39,136 bases of DNA from assembly GCA_012522575.1 (NCBI GenBank), contig JAAYKE010000023.1, positions 1 through 39,136 of the forward strand, given 5' to 3'. The DNA is from Armatimonadota bacterium (GTDB taxonomy: Bacteria; Armatimonadota; UBA5829). The notes beneath the pieces are model-generated. The model had not been told where the DNA came from. It worked only from the letters and a program-made list of their open reading frames with translations, and ran no database searches. Below, in pieces: positions 25,108 to 33,323 of the stretch. The translations under genes were made by a program, and so were the position numbers. Numbering within the stretch: position 1 is the first letter of the stretch; each line of letters starts with the position of its first letter.

Positions 25108-25626
25108 CTATATGCCAAGTTCAAGTTTCAGTCCGGTCGCGAGTTTCCCAGTCACCACACGGCCGTCGTAGACCGGGCAATCTTCTATCCGGCACTTGCC
25201 GGAGGACTGTCGCAGGTTTGAAAGGTTTACTCGCTTTAGTCCGCCAAGTGGAGTAAGCTCGGTGATAGCGAGCGATCCGTGTTCTCCGACCATAAGTGTC
25301 GAGTGAAGCTGGTAGAACCGCGCGATCTTCTCAGTCAAGCCCAGCAACTCAGCTTCTTTGCTCGTGGTCACTATGACGTCGAAGTCCAGATGATACAGCC
25401 TCGGATGACGGCATTGTTCGAATGTCATATCCGCCTCGTTGCGCTTCGTGATCATCGCCGTTGTTCGTCGGCCACTGTCCTCTAAAAGTGTTGGACCCTG
25501 AAAAACCACGCTCGGCACATTGGTTACCTCGAACACATCATCGGCGCATACCAGGACCGCGCCCGTGTGGATTTCCGACTTCGCCAGCCGAATGAACGAT
25601 TCGACTATCTCGCGCAGGATGTCCAA
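25108..25626 (-). CDS. Tail terminator candidate
   Basis: A 172-residue protein starting with TTG at 25626. 'GAVLVCADDVFEVTNVPSVVFQGPTLLED' and 'HPRLYHLDFDVIVTTSKEAELLGLTEKIARFY' have the alpha/beta order of tail terminator/neck proteins (a strand, a long helix lying across it, then a strand). 'LTPLGGLKRVNLSNLRQSSGKCRIEDCPVYDG' follows. It sits between the completion protein and the sheath, the usual site for this gene. The role is inferred from position and fold-like pattern, without a firm family match. Confidence 0.6.
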   Translation of the reverse strand: MDILREIVESFIRLAKSEIHTGAVLVCADDVFEVTNVPSVVFQGPTLLEDSGRRTTAMITKRNEADMTFEQCRHPRLYHLDFDVIVTTSKEAELLGLTEKIARFYQLHSTLMVGEHGSLAITELTPLGGLKRVNLSNLRQSSGKCRIEDCPVYDGRVVTGKLATGLKLELGI

Positions 25627-25627
25627 G

Positions 25628-26074
25628 CTACTGTGCCTTCACCGAGTATTCGAGCGTCACCGACTCTCCCTCAATAAGCGTCCGGTCAATCTCGAATGTG
25701 AGTTGTCCCGTGTCAAGCGCAGGCGCTACAGGCTGGCCGTCTATCTTTGCGCTGCCAGCCACAAGAGCAAAAAGAGCGGGTATGATGACCTTGTATCGAT
25801 TGACCTTGACCGGCTGAACTACTGTGATAGTTGCGCTCGCAGTAGTACTTCTTGCGACGCCAAACTCGTCTTCCCACTCGTCTTCGGCGGTGATGGTGAC
25901 AGGCTCACGTGGTGCGAGCACATTCTTCAGGTTTACCGCCATAGCGACCGGCTGACCGCGTTTGGTTGTAGCTGACACGGGAGTTGCTGTCACCTGTAGC
26001 GCATCCGCAAACAGCGGCCTGCCTGTAATGAACGCAAGCACAACTATCAGGATCATAGATGTGGTGTGCCTCAT
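25628..26074 (-). CDS. Secreted beta-sandwich protein with Sec signal peptide
   Basis: A 148-residue protein. Residues 1 to about 24 form a typical signal peptide: basic N-terminus (MRHTTS), hydrophobic core (MILIVVLAFITG), and an Ala-containing cleavage region near LFADA-LQ. The rest is beta-rich and Ala/Val/Thr-rich, ending in 'LIEGESVTLEYSVKAQ', similar to the ends of DUF11-type extracellular Ig-like domains. The start has GGAGG and a 9-base spacer. An exported protein amid head-tail joining genes is unexpected. It could alter the host surface (superinfection exclusion) or be captured cargo. Confidence 0.65.
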   Translation of the reverse strand: MRHTTSMILIVVLAFITGRPLFADALQVTATPVSATTKRGQPVAMAVNLKNVLAPREPVTITAEDEWEDEFGVARSTTASATITVVQPVKVNRYKVIIPALFALVAGSAKIDGQPVAPALDTGQLTFEIDRTLIEGESVTLEYSVKAQ

Positions 26075-26089
26075 CTGGATTTTCCTCCG

Positions 26090-26578
26090 TTATCTGATGA
26101 CCGAAAGCAGGGCCTGTCGGTAATTCTCGATCACTTCGTTACGATATTTCAGCATTGTTGGATGCAGAAATGGCCTCGGCGGGATCACTATCACCGCGCC
26201 CGATGGGTGATTGATGGTCGCGCCGTACTCCATAATCGCCCCGATGTTGGCGATACTCTCGCCGTTCTTGTAAACGCTCGTCCGCAATAGTCCCACGAAC
26301 GCACCGTCGGACATGATCTTCTGAGTTATGGAGTTCAGCAGGAACCCCGTGTCGATAAGCGCCTTGCTTGAGCCCTTCCGCTCAATGGTGACCTCGGCAA
26401 GCGGAGCGAACTGCTTTCCGCCCGGAGCCTGGCTCCGAATTCCTCGCTGTATCTCCCGGACGAGCAGCAGCGCGTTCTTCGTTGTTGCCTGTCGGACGGC
26501 GAGAGCCAGCCGTTGATTGAAGCCGTTGGTAAGCAGGACCTTTGCCCTGTCCCAGTCACCGAAACGGCTAACCTCCAT
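26090..26578 (-). CDS. Tail completion / Mu gpG-like virion morphogenesis protein
   Basis: A 162-residue protein. 'VREIQRGIRSQAPGGKQFAPLAEVTIERKGSSKALIDTGFLLNSITQKI', followed by 'NIGAIMEYGATINHPSG' and 'PPRPFLHPTM', matches the phage virion morphogenesis (Mu gpG) and HK97 gp10 family: a Leu/Asp-Thr-Gly-x-Leu motif, then 'E-G' and 'I-PRPFL'. These proteins cap the neck or complete tails. The ATG at 26578 overlaps the previous gene by 11 bases. Confidence 0.85.
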   Translation of the reverse strand: MEVSRFGDWDRAKVLLTNGFNQRLALAVRQATTKNALLLVREIQRGIRSQAPGGKQFAPLAEVTIERKGSSKALIDTGFLLNSITQKIMSDGAFVGLLRTSVYKNGESIANIGAIMEYGATINHPSGAVIVIPPRPFLHPTMLKYRNEVIENYRQALLSVIR

Positions 26579-26930
26579 GTAGAGCCACCAACTCCAGGAC
26601 CTTGTGAGTCACGATTCCGAACAGCGACTGCGGGGCCACCGTCTGCACCCGAAAGTCTCGACCCTCAAGATGAACACGATCCTCCATGCGAACATCAAGC
26701 TCAGGCAGAACACTTGCAAGCGCATCCGCCTGTCTCGCCAGGTCTTTGGTCGGTGTTTCGGACAGTTCCAATGGAAACGTGCATACCTCGGCAAATTCGC
26801 TCTCATCCGAACCATAGAGGTTCTCGTCCGCCTGCTTTCGCAACAGTGATGCAGTCTGAGCCGATGCCAGGATAAGGTTGCGTATCTCCGACGCCGCTGC
26901 TGATTTCTCCGAATCAGTGAATATGGCCAT
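26568..26930 (-). CDS. Head closure-type neck protein
   Basis: A 120-residue protein from ATG at 26930. An N-terminal helix (SAAASEIRNLILASAQTASL) is followed by a beta-barrel-like stretch ('EVCTFPLELSETPT', then 'LDVRMEDRVHLEGRDFRVQTVAPQSLFGIVTHKVLELVALHG'). The 'D-V-LEGRDFRV-TV-P---FG' pattern is that of head-closure/stopper proteins that bind under the portal. It overlaps the connector gene by 17 bases and the completion gene by 11 bases. Confidence 0.65.
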   Translation of the reverse strand: MAIFTDSEKSAAASEIRNLILASAQTASLLRKQADENLYGSDESEFAEVCTFPLELSETPTKDLARQADALASVLPELDVRMEDRVHLEGRDFRVQTVAPQSLFGIVTHKVLELVALHGG

Positions 26931-27384
26931 GGCGATGATGATGGCGGCCTTGCTCGAATATCACCGGCCGGAGCGGTTTGGGCGTAATGATGTAGCCATC
27001 ATCTAATGCCGCATCCGGTTTGATCTCCCGCAGACGCTCGTGATATGAAGTTGTCAGATCTGCCTCCAGCTTCTCCCAGTGTTCTGGCTGGCTGGTCTTG
27101 TCAACACGCTTGTCACCCGACGAGAATGAAAACGCGTTGGCAGTCGCCGCACGCATAAAGCGACATGCTTCGATCCGGGCCTGTAGGAGCAGCATCTCAA
27201 GAGTCTCTCCATCTGGCTCAGGGATGATCTCGCCGCCCGATATGGACATATGCGTGTCCAAGTCTCTACCGACCGGGAAGACGCTCTTCAGGATACAGCG
27301 CGTCAGGGTTTCGTCTTTGAAACGTTCGGCACTCGGGTCAGCGAGATCCGTGCGTAGCAGCCCGACCAGATCACTTAGGGACAT
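26914..27384 (-). CDS. Head-tail connector protein (gp6-like)
   Basis: A 156-residue protein starting MSLSDLVGLLRTDLADPS at 27384; an upstream extension to 27708 is the shadow of the previous gene. An all-helical first half ('LTRCILKSVFPVGRDLD', 'LEMLLLQARIEACRFMRAATANAFSF') resembles adaptor/connector proteins joining portal and neck. The C-terminus ends in a His-rich tail (HHHRHGHIH). It overlaps the previous gene by 14 bases. The family is assigned by helical pattern and location. Confidence 0.65.
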   Translation of the reverse strand: MSLSDLVGLLRTDLADPSAERFKDETLTRCILKSVFPVGRDLDTHMSISGGEIIPEPDGETLEMLLLQARIEACRFMRAATANAFSFSSGDKRVDKTSQPEHWEKLEADLTTSYHERLREIKPDAALDDGYIITPKPLRPVIFEQGRHHHRHGHIH

Positions 27385-27754
27385 CGGCCATCTCCAGAGA
27401 CTGTCCCCGGCTGTTCTCTTCAGACCGGTTTTCCGGCTTGGTGTCCAGGTTCTCTTCGGAAGCCGAATGCTGTTCCTCTTTTGCCGGTTGAATCTTGTCC
27501 TTTTTGCACGCCTCTTTGTTTTCCGCGCCGGAAGTGGTGGCCTTGCTCTTGGGCTTTGCCGCTGTCTTTTCCGCCTGTCTTGACTCGGACTTCGCGGCCG
27601 ATGCGACATCCATGCGGGCAAGCAGCCCGTCAGCCACGGCTTTTTCCGCTTGTCTTGTGAGCGTTTCCAATTCAATGGACTCGCCAGGAGCAAGCTTGAG
27701 TCCGGCATCAGCGATGATAAGAATGCCTGGGCGAACGTTCTTGATTCTGACCAC
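27371..27754 (-). CDS. Small conserved phage protein with disordered tail
   Basis: A 127-residue protein starting with GTG at 27754 (AGGAGGAG upstream). Residues 1-50 ('RIKNVRPGILIIADAGLKLAPGESIEL', then a helix) look like a compact domain seen in phage genes between capsid and neck. Residues of about 50-127 are Lys, Glu, Ala and Ser-rich and probably disordered, the tail being acidic at the end. It could be an accessory capsid or neck protein. The function is unknown. Confidence 0.6.
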   Translation of the reverse strand: MVRIKNVRPGILIIADAGLKLAPGESIELETLTRQAEKAVADGLLARMDVASAAKSESRQAEKTAAKPKSKATTSGAENKEACKKDKIQPAKEEQHSASEENLDTKPENRSEENSRGQSLEMADVPK

Positions 27755-27768
27755 GTGTGTGTCTCCTC

Positions 27769-28632
27769 CTAAGCGAGTATCCGAATCTTGGCAGTGATCT
27801 CAGGGCGAGTGATACCTTGGCCGACCTCCGACCACACCAGCCAACCTGTTTTGAACCGGGTCTTCTGCTCAATGGCTTCGGTCTTGAGGCTCTCGCGCAC
27901 TGGCATTTTGCCTACTTCCTCATCTGGAACGAGGAGTATCTCATTCATTTCGGCAGACGCCGTGAGCAGAATGCCGCCAGTACCGTAGTTCTTGATGACG
28001 CCCTTGGTACGCAGTTCCGCTCGGGTTTCGGGATCAAGGTCCCAATCGCGCATGTCGTTAAACCGCCGACCGCGCATGACGATGTACTTGACCGACAGTT
28101 CCAGGTCCTCGATGATGGAGATTGCCTCGTTGAGCGCATCGTCTGTGAGCTTGCCTCCAGTCACATCAATGGTGTTCGCGGCAGGCACAGCAGCGGAGAT
28201 GACAGAGCTCGTGCGCCTGTCCATCTCCTTGCGAATTTGGTCGGCGGCGGAAGTCTGGATGTCCATCAGGGTCCCGATATTGCCGTTTTTGAGGACCGAG
28301 ACATCGACCATAGGTGTTGAGTGGATGCGATGAGTCGGAAACTCAATCTCGTCCTGACCGAGTTCCTGCTCACGAGCCTCACCCTCATTGCTGATCCAGT
28401 AAGCTTTAACCTTCGGCTTCTTCTGGTAAATGGGCCGCTCGCCTTTGGGAAGCGTGTGCTGGGTCAGCAGGAGCGAGGTGATCTCCTTGCGCTTGATCTC
28501 CTGCTCGATAGGCTCGGCAATTGCCGCCGCCAGCGCGCGCATTCCATCCGGAGATTCCAAAGCCTCGCTCATCAGGCGGGCCATGGTCTCCATGTATTCC
28601 TGGCTGTGAATGTTAACTTGAGTTGTTTCCAA
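27769..28632 (-). CDS. Putative major capsid protein
   Basis: A 287-residue protein directly after the decoration-like gene and scaffold, the normal place for the capsid. It has an N-terminal helix, 'SPDGMRALAAAIAEPIEQEIKRKEI', a hairpin ('RPIYQKKPKVKAYWIS'), and a core with 'FPTHRIHSTPMVDVSVLKNGNIGTLMDIQTSAADQIRKEMDRRTSSVISAAV', and a C-terminus with 'EVGKMPVRESLKTEAIEQ' and a final strand. The pattern fits an HK97-like fold, although 287 residues is short. It starts with TTG at 28632 after AGGAGG; no better ATG is placed upstream. Stop TAG. Confidence 0.72.
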   Translation of the reverse strand: METTQVNIHSQEYMETMARLMSEALESPDGMRALAAAIAEPIEQEIKRKEITSLLLTQHTLPKGERPIYQKKPKVKAYWISNEGEAREQELGQDEIEFPTHRIHSTPMVDVSVLKNGNIGTLMDIQTSAADQIRKEMDRRTSSVISAAVPAANTIDVTGGKLTDDALNEAISIIEDLELSVKYIVMRGRRFNDMRDWDLDPETRAELRTKGVIKNYGTGGILLTASAEMNEILLVPDEEVGKMPVRESLKTEAIEQKTRFKTGWLVWSEVGQGITRPEITAKIRILA

Positions 28633-28641
28633 CGCTCCCTC

Positions 28642-29004
28642 CTATATGAGCAGGCGGAACTTTAGCGCCCCGCGTGATACCGAAATGGCCCTGGCGACCA
28701 CCTCGTCGCCCTCCTCGATACCCGCCGTGAGTTTGCCGTTAGCCGAGACCTTGAGGTCATCGTCGGGATTGATCGTCCCCTCGAAGACGTCAGTTTCGTA
28801 GATGCCGCCCATGCAGAAAATGCCGGGCATCTCACCGTTCTTGTAGTCCTTGATGAGCACACCGAATGACTTGGCAGTCGGGTCGGTATTCACGGCGAAG
28901 AGATCGTTTCCGACCAGCTTCACTATCTGACCGCACGACCCGGCACCCTGCATGTATCCGTCGCCGTAGGCGAGTCCTCGATGATTGGGATTAAGAAATG
29001 CCAC
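28642..29004 (-). CDS. Capsid decoration-like protein
   Basis: A 120-residue beta-rich protein starting with GTG at 29004 after GAGGAGG. 'GLAYGDGYMQGAGSCGQIVKLVGNDLFAVNTDPTAKSFGVLIKDYKNGEMPGIFCMGGIYETDVFEG' and 'GDEVVARAISVSRGAL' suggest a small beta-barrel of the kind seen in decoration proteins (lambda gpD-like or DUF2190). It lies between scaffold and capsid, the classical site. The stop TAG lies inside the ribosome binding site of the capsid gene (TAGGAGGG). Assigned by context and pattern. Confidence 0.65.
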   Translation of the reverse strand: MAFLNPNHRGLAYGDGYMQGAGSCGQIVKLVGNDLFAVNTDPTAKSFGVLIKDYKNGEMPGIFCMGGIYETDVFEGTINPDDDLKVSANGKLTAGIEEGDEVVARAISVSRGALKFRLLI

Positions 29005-29018
29005 GTTATTCCTCCTCG

Positions 29019-32000
29019 TTAGTTACTCTTGCCCGCGCCGACGCGCTCACGGTAGGCAGCCATGAAACCGTCCTTGAGCTTGTCTTCGAGGCTGGTCTTC
29101 TTGTCATCTACATCGAGCGGGCGTACGCCCGCGTCGGTGCGAAGCTGGCGATCCGTACCGGCTGACGCGGTATTATCCTTGCCGTCTTCGTCTTGCTTTC
29201 CGGCGTTAGAACACTCGGTTTTCGGCTGAACTGCGCGCTCGTAGGCAGCCTCGGTCGCCGCGAATGCATCGTCCGAAAGCCCGGCAAGACGATTGAGTTC
29301 CTGCTCACGCTCCTCGTCGGAGGCGAAGCTCAAGCCCGCCTTTTCGACTTTTCGCAACAGCTTTTGAGCGCGGGACTTGTTGGCGGCTGCCTTGCTCTCG
29401 GCTTCAAGTTCATCGATATGCTTCTGCATGTCGGCAAGCTGCTGTTTGAGCTGTCTGTTCTCGTCTTCAAGCTCCTTGATGCGGCTCTTGTCGTCTACCG
29501 AAGCGCCCCCGCCCGGAGCGTTCTTCTTTGCAGCGTCTTCGTGCTGCTCGTCGTTCTCGTGTTCTTTCTTGTCGTCTTCCACTGAAGAGCCTCCTGAATT
29601 TGTCTGTGTCATTTGCCCTGAATGATCCGAGGCGACCTGGGTGATGCGTGCGTTCTCATCAGCGCCTTTGCGGTCGAGAAGACCAAGGCCGGTGAATGTA
29701 ACACCGTGAAGTATCTCGAAGACCGGTTTCCCTTGATATTCCGCACCTTTGTACTTGCGAAGATGAATGCAGTAGTCGTTTTTGTTGGTCACCATCTTGC
29801 CGCAGATGGAGCACTCGCCGGTCTCGTAATCGCATTCCATCGAGACCTGACTGATAATGCCGCGTTTCATGAGCTTGTAGGCAAGCGCGGCCGTTGGGGT
29901 GTCCTTCACGTAAAGCTCGCCCACGCACTCCACTCTGCCACCGGTATCATCTTCGACGAACTCGGATGCGGTGATGCCGCCGACGATGTCGATGAGGTCC
30001 TGAGAGTGCTTGAGGTCTATTTTTCTGTTGATTGCTGTCGTGCAGCGAGCCGCCAGTTCGTCTGGGGTAAAGTGGTCGCCGTTGCGGTTTGTTCCCGACC
30101 GGCACATCACGAAGCCGAACTGCGGATCACCCGCGTTGGGGTTGAGGGCAATCGCTTCGGTCGAGAGTCCGTCCTTGTTCGTCAGACTCACTTCCACGGG
30201 GACAGAGGTGTGGCAGTTGGAAACACCCGCCGAGGCGATTGACCTTGGAGAACCTGATGCAATGAACAGAAGTTCGCGCCCTATCTTGCCTTCGCCGCCT
30301 CTGCCAAGCATGATGTTGTACTCGACCTCCATCCCCTTGACCTTAACCTGGCCGAACCGACCGGCGAAGATGTCCTTTATCTCCTTCTCAGTGGGGAATG
30401 CCCGGTCACGGTAGGACATGATAACGGTCTTGTATCTGCTGTGTGCCTCCGTTGCCAGGCTCTCGATGAGAGTGCGAATGCTGTCGCGGTCGTAGTGAGT
30501 ACGCGATTTATAGCTGCGGCGGTTGTCGTCGAGAAGTTGCTTGTCCGCCCAGCGGTTCATAAGGCCCTCGACGAAGTGGAGCGAGTACTCGTAGTCGTTG
30601 TTTGAGAACTCGGTTATGTAGGGCGGGTCTAGATACAGCACGTCCGTGCCGAACTTACGCACCGCCTCGACAGCATCGCCGTGGAATGCTTTGCATTCCT
30701 GACCGCTGTCGAACACGAGCCTGTTGAGTTGAACCGCGTATCGCTTGAAGCTTTCCACCATACTTGGTATGGGAATGCTCGTGAGCTGGTTCTCCTTGAA
30801 ACTGCCAGCCTCCGCTTCCATATCAGCATCCGCCTTGAGATTCAGTTTCGAGCGATGGAACTGGCCGTAGAGGCTCTTTGCCTTCACGGTATTGCCGAGT
30901 GCAGCAAGCGCCAGATCCTTCTTGTAGCCGGAGAGCTTTTGGATATTCGCCCACACCTGATCGAGCCAAGCCAGCACTTTCCTGGTATAGTAGTAACCGT
31001 GAAAGTTGTCGACGATGAACGTCCCCGCATTCGGGTTCGGCGCGAGAATCTTCTCGATGTCCTCGTCCGAGAGCGTCTCGTGCGAGTTCTCGACTACCGC
31101 ACGCGCGACGTGGTAGGGAAAGAGCAGCAGGTCGTTTGCGATGACCTTCAGGCCCTTACGCTTGAAGTGATAAGATACATTCGCGCCGCCGGAGAATGCA
31201 TCGAGGATGGTCTTCGCGTCTTTCGGCACCTGTTGCTCGATCCAGCCGAGCATCACGTACTTGTTGCCCATGTAGCCGGTAACCTTTACCGAATCCACCC
31301 CTGCCTGGCAGGAGAGCAGGTCCACATCGTCCGAAAGCGGGGCGTCTGCAAGCGCCTGCATGTTGTTTTCGATCCGAATCTCGGCGCTCGATGCCAATGG
31401 CTCGTGCTGTTTCATCCACTCTTGGGCTTTCTCCATTGTCCAGCCGTCGGGGTTCTGCTCGGTCTTCTTTGCGAACCGATACGCCTGCAAGGCCATCGCC
31501 TTTGTGTCATGGCCTTCCGGTACAAACTCCTTCTTGAGCCTGCCTATGATGATGGCGACGCCGTCTACATCGTCGAGGACTTTGCGTCTGAAGCTGTCGG
31601 GTTCGAACTGCTCTGGGTCGCGCACTCGGTAGCGGATCTCATTGGGAGTCTCATCCCAGACTGCCTGCGCCTGCATTTGTGAACACACCGGACACAGGCC
31701 CGCAGTCTGTTTCATCTCACTGGCTCTGGAACAGATGAAGAGTCGCTCTATTGCCTGAGAGTTTTCTGAGTGCCGCGAGGAGATGTGGTATTTATGCTGC
31801 TGGGACTGCATCCGGCTTGACATGCCGCTGGACGAAATGATGTTCCTCATCTCATCTTCGTTCGGATAAGCGTGATCGCGGTATGAGATCAGCCAGTTCG
31901 GGATGTGCTTTGCACTTGCAAGAAATGTCGAGATAAACTCGGCCGCGTTGGCTTTTGTAACCGTCTTGTGGTCGGTTTCATAGTGATGAGTTTTAGAGTC

Positions 32001-32846
32001 ATCCACGAGCGTGAGACCATCCCAGTAGGTCATAAGACCTTCGACGAAGTGGTAGCTCTTCTCATAGTTGGTCGTTGAGAACTCAGTGGCGTAAGGCGGG
32101 TCGAAGTAAGCAAGGTCCACTTTTGCATCGGCCAGAGTCTCGTTTACATCCTTGCGAGATGCCTTGCACTCCTTACCGTTGTCGAAGACGAGAGCGTTTA
32201 TGCGGGCGATGTTGTCCGCGAAACGCTCCTTGAACTCCTCCGGCGTGTCCTGCCGCTTGCCGTAGTCGGTGGAAGATGAGAAATGCCCGAAGCCGCCCTT
32301 GCCCGACATGCATGTCTTGCCGAGAGCGAAGAGCGCGATGTCCCTCTTGTAACCAGAGAGCGCGTCGATATTCGCGCGGATGGTATCGATGACACCGTGA
32401 ACGCCATCGGCGAAGAAGAGGCCCTTGAAGTTGTCGCGGACGAACGTGCCTGCCTTGGGGTTGTCGGCCAGCAGCGCGTCGAGTTCTTCCTGGCTGATGC
32501 GAACGCCGTTGTTTTCGATGATAGCCCGAGCCGCATGGTGGCAGTAGTGGAGCCGATCGTTGGCGACGACCCGCAGCCCCTTGGTCTTGTACATGTACGC
32601 CACGACTCCGGAGCCGGAAAACGCGTCGATGACTGATCCCACATCCTCCGGGGTGTGCTTCCAGATCCACTCGACGAGCTTCTGCTTCGAGCCGATATAG
32701 TTGGTTATGTATTTGGGCCGCTTGTCCGGTGGCAGTTCCTTGATGACAAGTTCCGCGCCCTGAGCGATAAGCAACTCAATTCGGCGCGCGGCGTCTGTCT
32801 CGAGAAGGAACGCTAGCCGGTCGAGATCTGTTGCGAAGAGTTCCAT
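29019..32846 (-). CDS. Tandem adenine methyltransferase - prohead protease - scaffold fusion
   Basis: A single 1275-residue frame, start 32846 with GGAG 6 bases upstream. Residues of about 40-375: D12-class (Dam-like) N6-adenine methyltransferase with motif I 'DAFSGSG' (74-80) and motif IV 'DPPY' (249-252). Residues of about 385-480: a CPVC pair and a segment 'RYRVRDPEQFEPDSFR', then 'GWTMEKAQEWMKQH', which resembles N-terminal domains of phage prohead proteins. Residues of about 515-870: a second methyltransferase, 'DAFSGGA' (549-555) and 'DPPY' (740-743), clearly paralogous to the first. Residues of about 885-1070: prohead protease with candidate catalytic His947 (DLKHSQD) and Ser1002 (ISQVSME), plus a Cys-rich insert (C1005, C1012, C1015, C1026, H1028). 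Residues of about 1120-1275: coiled-coil scaffold. The normal order would have a protease-scaffold gene only. Confidence 0.88.
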   Translation of the reverse strand: MELFATDLDRLAFLLETDAARRIELLIAQGAELVIKELPPDKRPKYITNYIGSKQKLVEWIWKHTPEDVGSVIDAFSGSGVVAYMYKTKGLRVVANDRLHYCHHAARAIIENNGVRISQEELDALLADNPKAGTFVRDNFKGLFFADGVHGVIDTIRANIDALSGYKRDIALFALGKTCMSGKGGFGHFSSSTDYGKRQDTPEEFKERFADNIARINALVFDNGKECKASRKDVNETLADAKVDLAYFDPPYATEFSTTNYEKSYHFVEGLMTYWDGLTLVDDSKTHHYETDHKTVTKANAAEFISTFLASAKHIPNWLISYRDHAYPNEDEMRNIISSSGMSSRMQSQQHKYHISSRHSENSQAIERLFICSRASEMKQTAGLCPVCSQMQAQAVWDETPNEIRYRVRDPEQFEPDSFRRKVLDDVDGVAIIIGRLKKEFVPEGHDTKAMALQAYRFAKKTEQNPDGWTMEKAQEWMKQHEPLASSAEIRIENNMQALADAPLSDDVDLLSCQAGVDSVKVTGYMGNKYVMLGWIEQQVPKDAKTILDAFSGGANVSYHFKRKGLKVIANDLLLFPYHVARAVVENSHETLSDEDIEKILAPNPNAGTFIVDNFHGYYYTRKVLAWLDQVWANIQKLSGYKKDLALAALGNTVKAKSLYGQFHRSKLNLKADADMEAEAGSFKENQLTSIPIPSMVESFKRYAVQLNRLVFDSGQECKAFHGDAVEAVRKFGTDVLYLDPPYITEFSNNDYEYSLHFVEGLMNRWADKQLLDDNRRSYKSRTHYDRDSIRTLIESLATEAHSRYKTVIMSYRDRAFPTEKEIKDIFAGRFGQVKVKGMEVEYNIMLGRGGEGKIGRELLFIASGSPRSIASAGVSNCHTSVPVEVSLTNKDGLSTEAIALNPNAGDPQFGFVMCRSGTNRNGDHFTPDELAARCTTAINRKIDLKHSQDLIDIVGGITASEFVEDDTGGRVECVGELYVKDTPTAALAYKLMKRGIISQVSMECDYETGECSICGKMVTNKNDYCIHLRKYKGAEYQGKPVFEILHGVTFTGLGLLDRKGADENARITQVASDHSGQMTQTNSGGSSVEDDKKEHENDEQHEDAAKKNAPGGGASVDDKSRIKELEDENRQLKQQLADMQKHIDELEAESKAAANKSRAQKLLRKVEKAGLSFASDEEREQELNRLAGLSDDAFAATEAAYERAVQPKTECSNAGKQDEDGKDNTASAGTDRQLRTDAGVRPLDVDDKKTSLEDKLKDGFMAAYRERVGAGKSN

Positions 32847-32936
32847 CTAAGCTCCACCAGGATGGCGCAGTTCAACGCGCTCCTAATGGCTACATATGCG
32901 AAAGAATCCAAAAACGACGAAAAAACCATTCGCAGT

Positions 32937-32950
32937 CATCGATATCGATG
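32937..32950. repeat. 14-bp perfect palindrome in gap before the fusion gene
   Basis: The gap 32847..32987 (141 bp) is the largest in the head cluster. It contains CATCGATATCGATG, an exact 14-base inverted repeat. The only other visible signal there is the GGAG site before the fusion gene. The palindrome could be an operator, a methylation-sensitive site or chance. No -10/-35 promoter is convincing. Confidence 0.4.
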
Positions 32951-32987
32951 CGGACAGAAGTACTTGGAGGCTTGTATGAGGAGACGA

Positions 32988-33323
32988 CTACCGGCGAGGC
33001 AAGCCCTGCAGGACGAGCGCCGCGCATTCTTCTGCTGTGGCGAACTCCTGAGTCTCTATGATCTCACTGCGAGTGCCGATATACGGCGAAAGCGTGGCGC
33101 GATGATATTCCAGGAAATCCTCCGGCAGCGACTTTATATCATTCTCCACAAGTCGGTTGATGACCCAGTCTGCGTCTTCGGCAAAATCGTCGTTACCAGG
33201 CAGGTATTCCATGATGATGTCGAGGCCCGGCCCGGGTCCTTGCACCCAGACGCCTATGGGTTCATAATGCGGATCGGTATCGCGATCACGGAGGGCGTAT
33301 TCCACCATATACCTAAGCTGCAT
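32988..33323 (-). CDS. Small hypothetical protein downstream of MuF protein
   Basis: A 111-residue protein from ATG at 33323, which has GGAGGGG about 8 bases upstream; a start at 33359 is inside the previous gene and weaker. Acidic and beta/alpha in pattern: 'MVEYALRDRDTDPHYEPIGVWVQGPGP', 'YLPGNDDFAEDADWVINRLVENDIKSLPEDFLEYHRA' and 'EFATAEECAALVLQGLPRR'. No family is recognised. Its acidic character and position, two genes after the large MuF protein, fit an immunity or antitoxin protein, but that is inference. Stop TAG. Confidence 0.6.
   Translation of the reverse strand: MQLRYMVEYALRDRDTDPHYEPIGVWVQGPGPGLDIIMEYLPGNDDFAEDADWVINRLVENDIKSLPEDFLEYHRATLSPYIGTRSEIIETQEFATAEECAALVLQGLPRR

Noticed and set aside
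26914-27708. A 264-codon reading of the connector gene
   Set aside because: The first 108 codons overlap the previous gene in another frame and read as basic, low-complexity sequence; the start at 27384 fits the coding signal.
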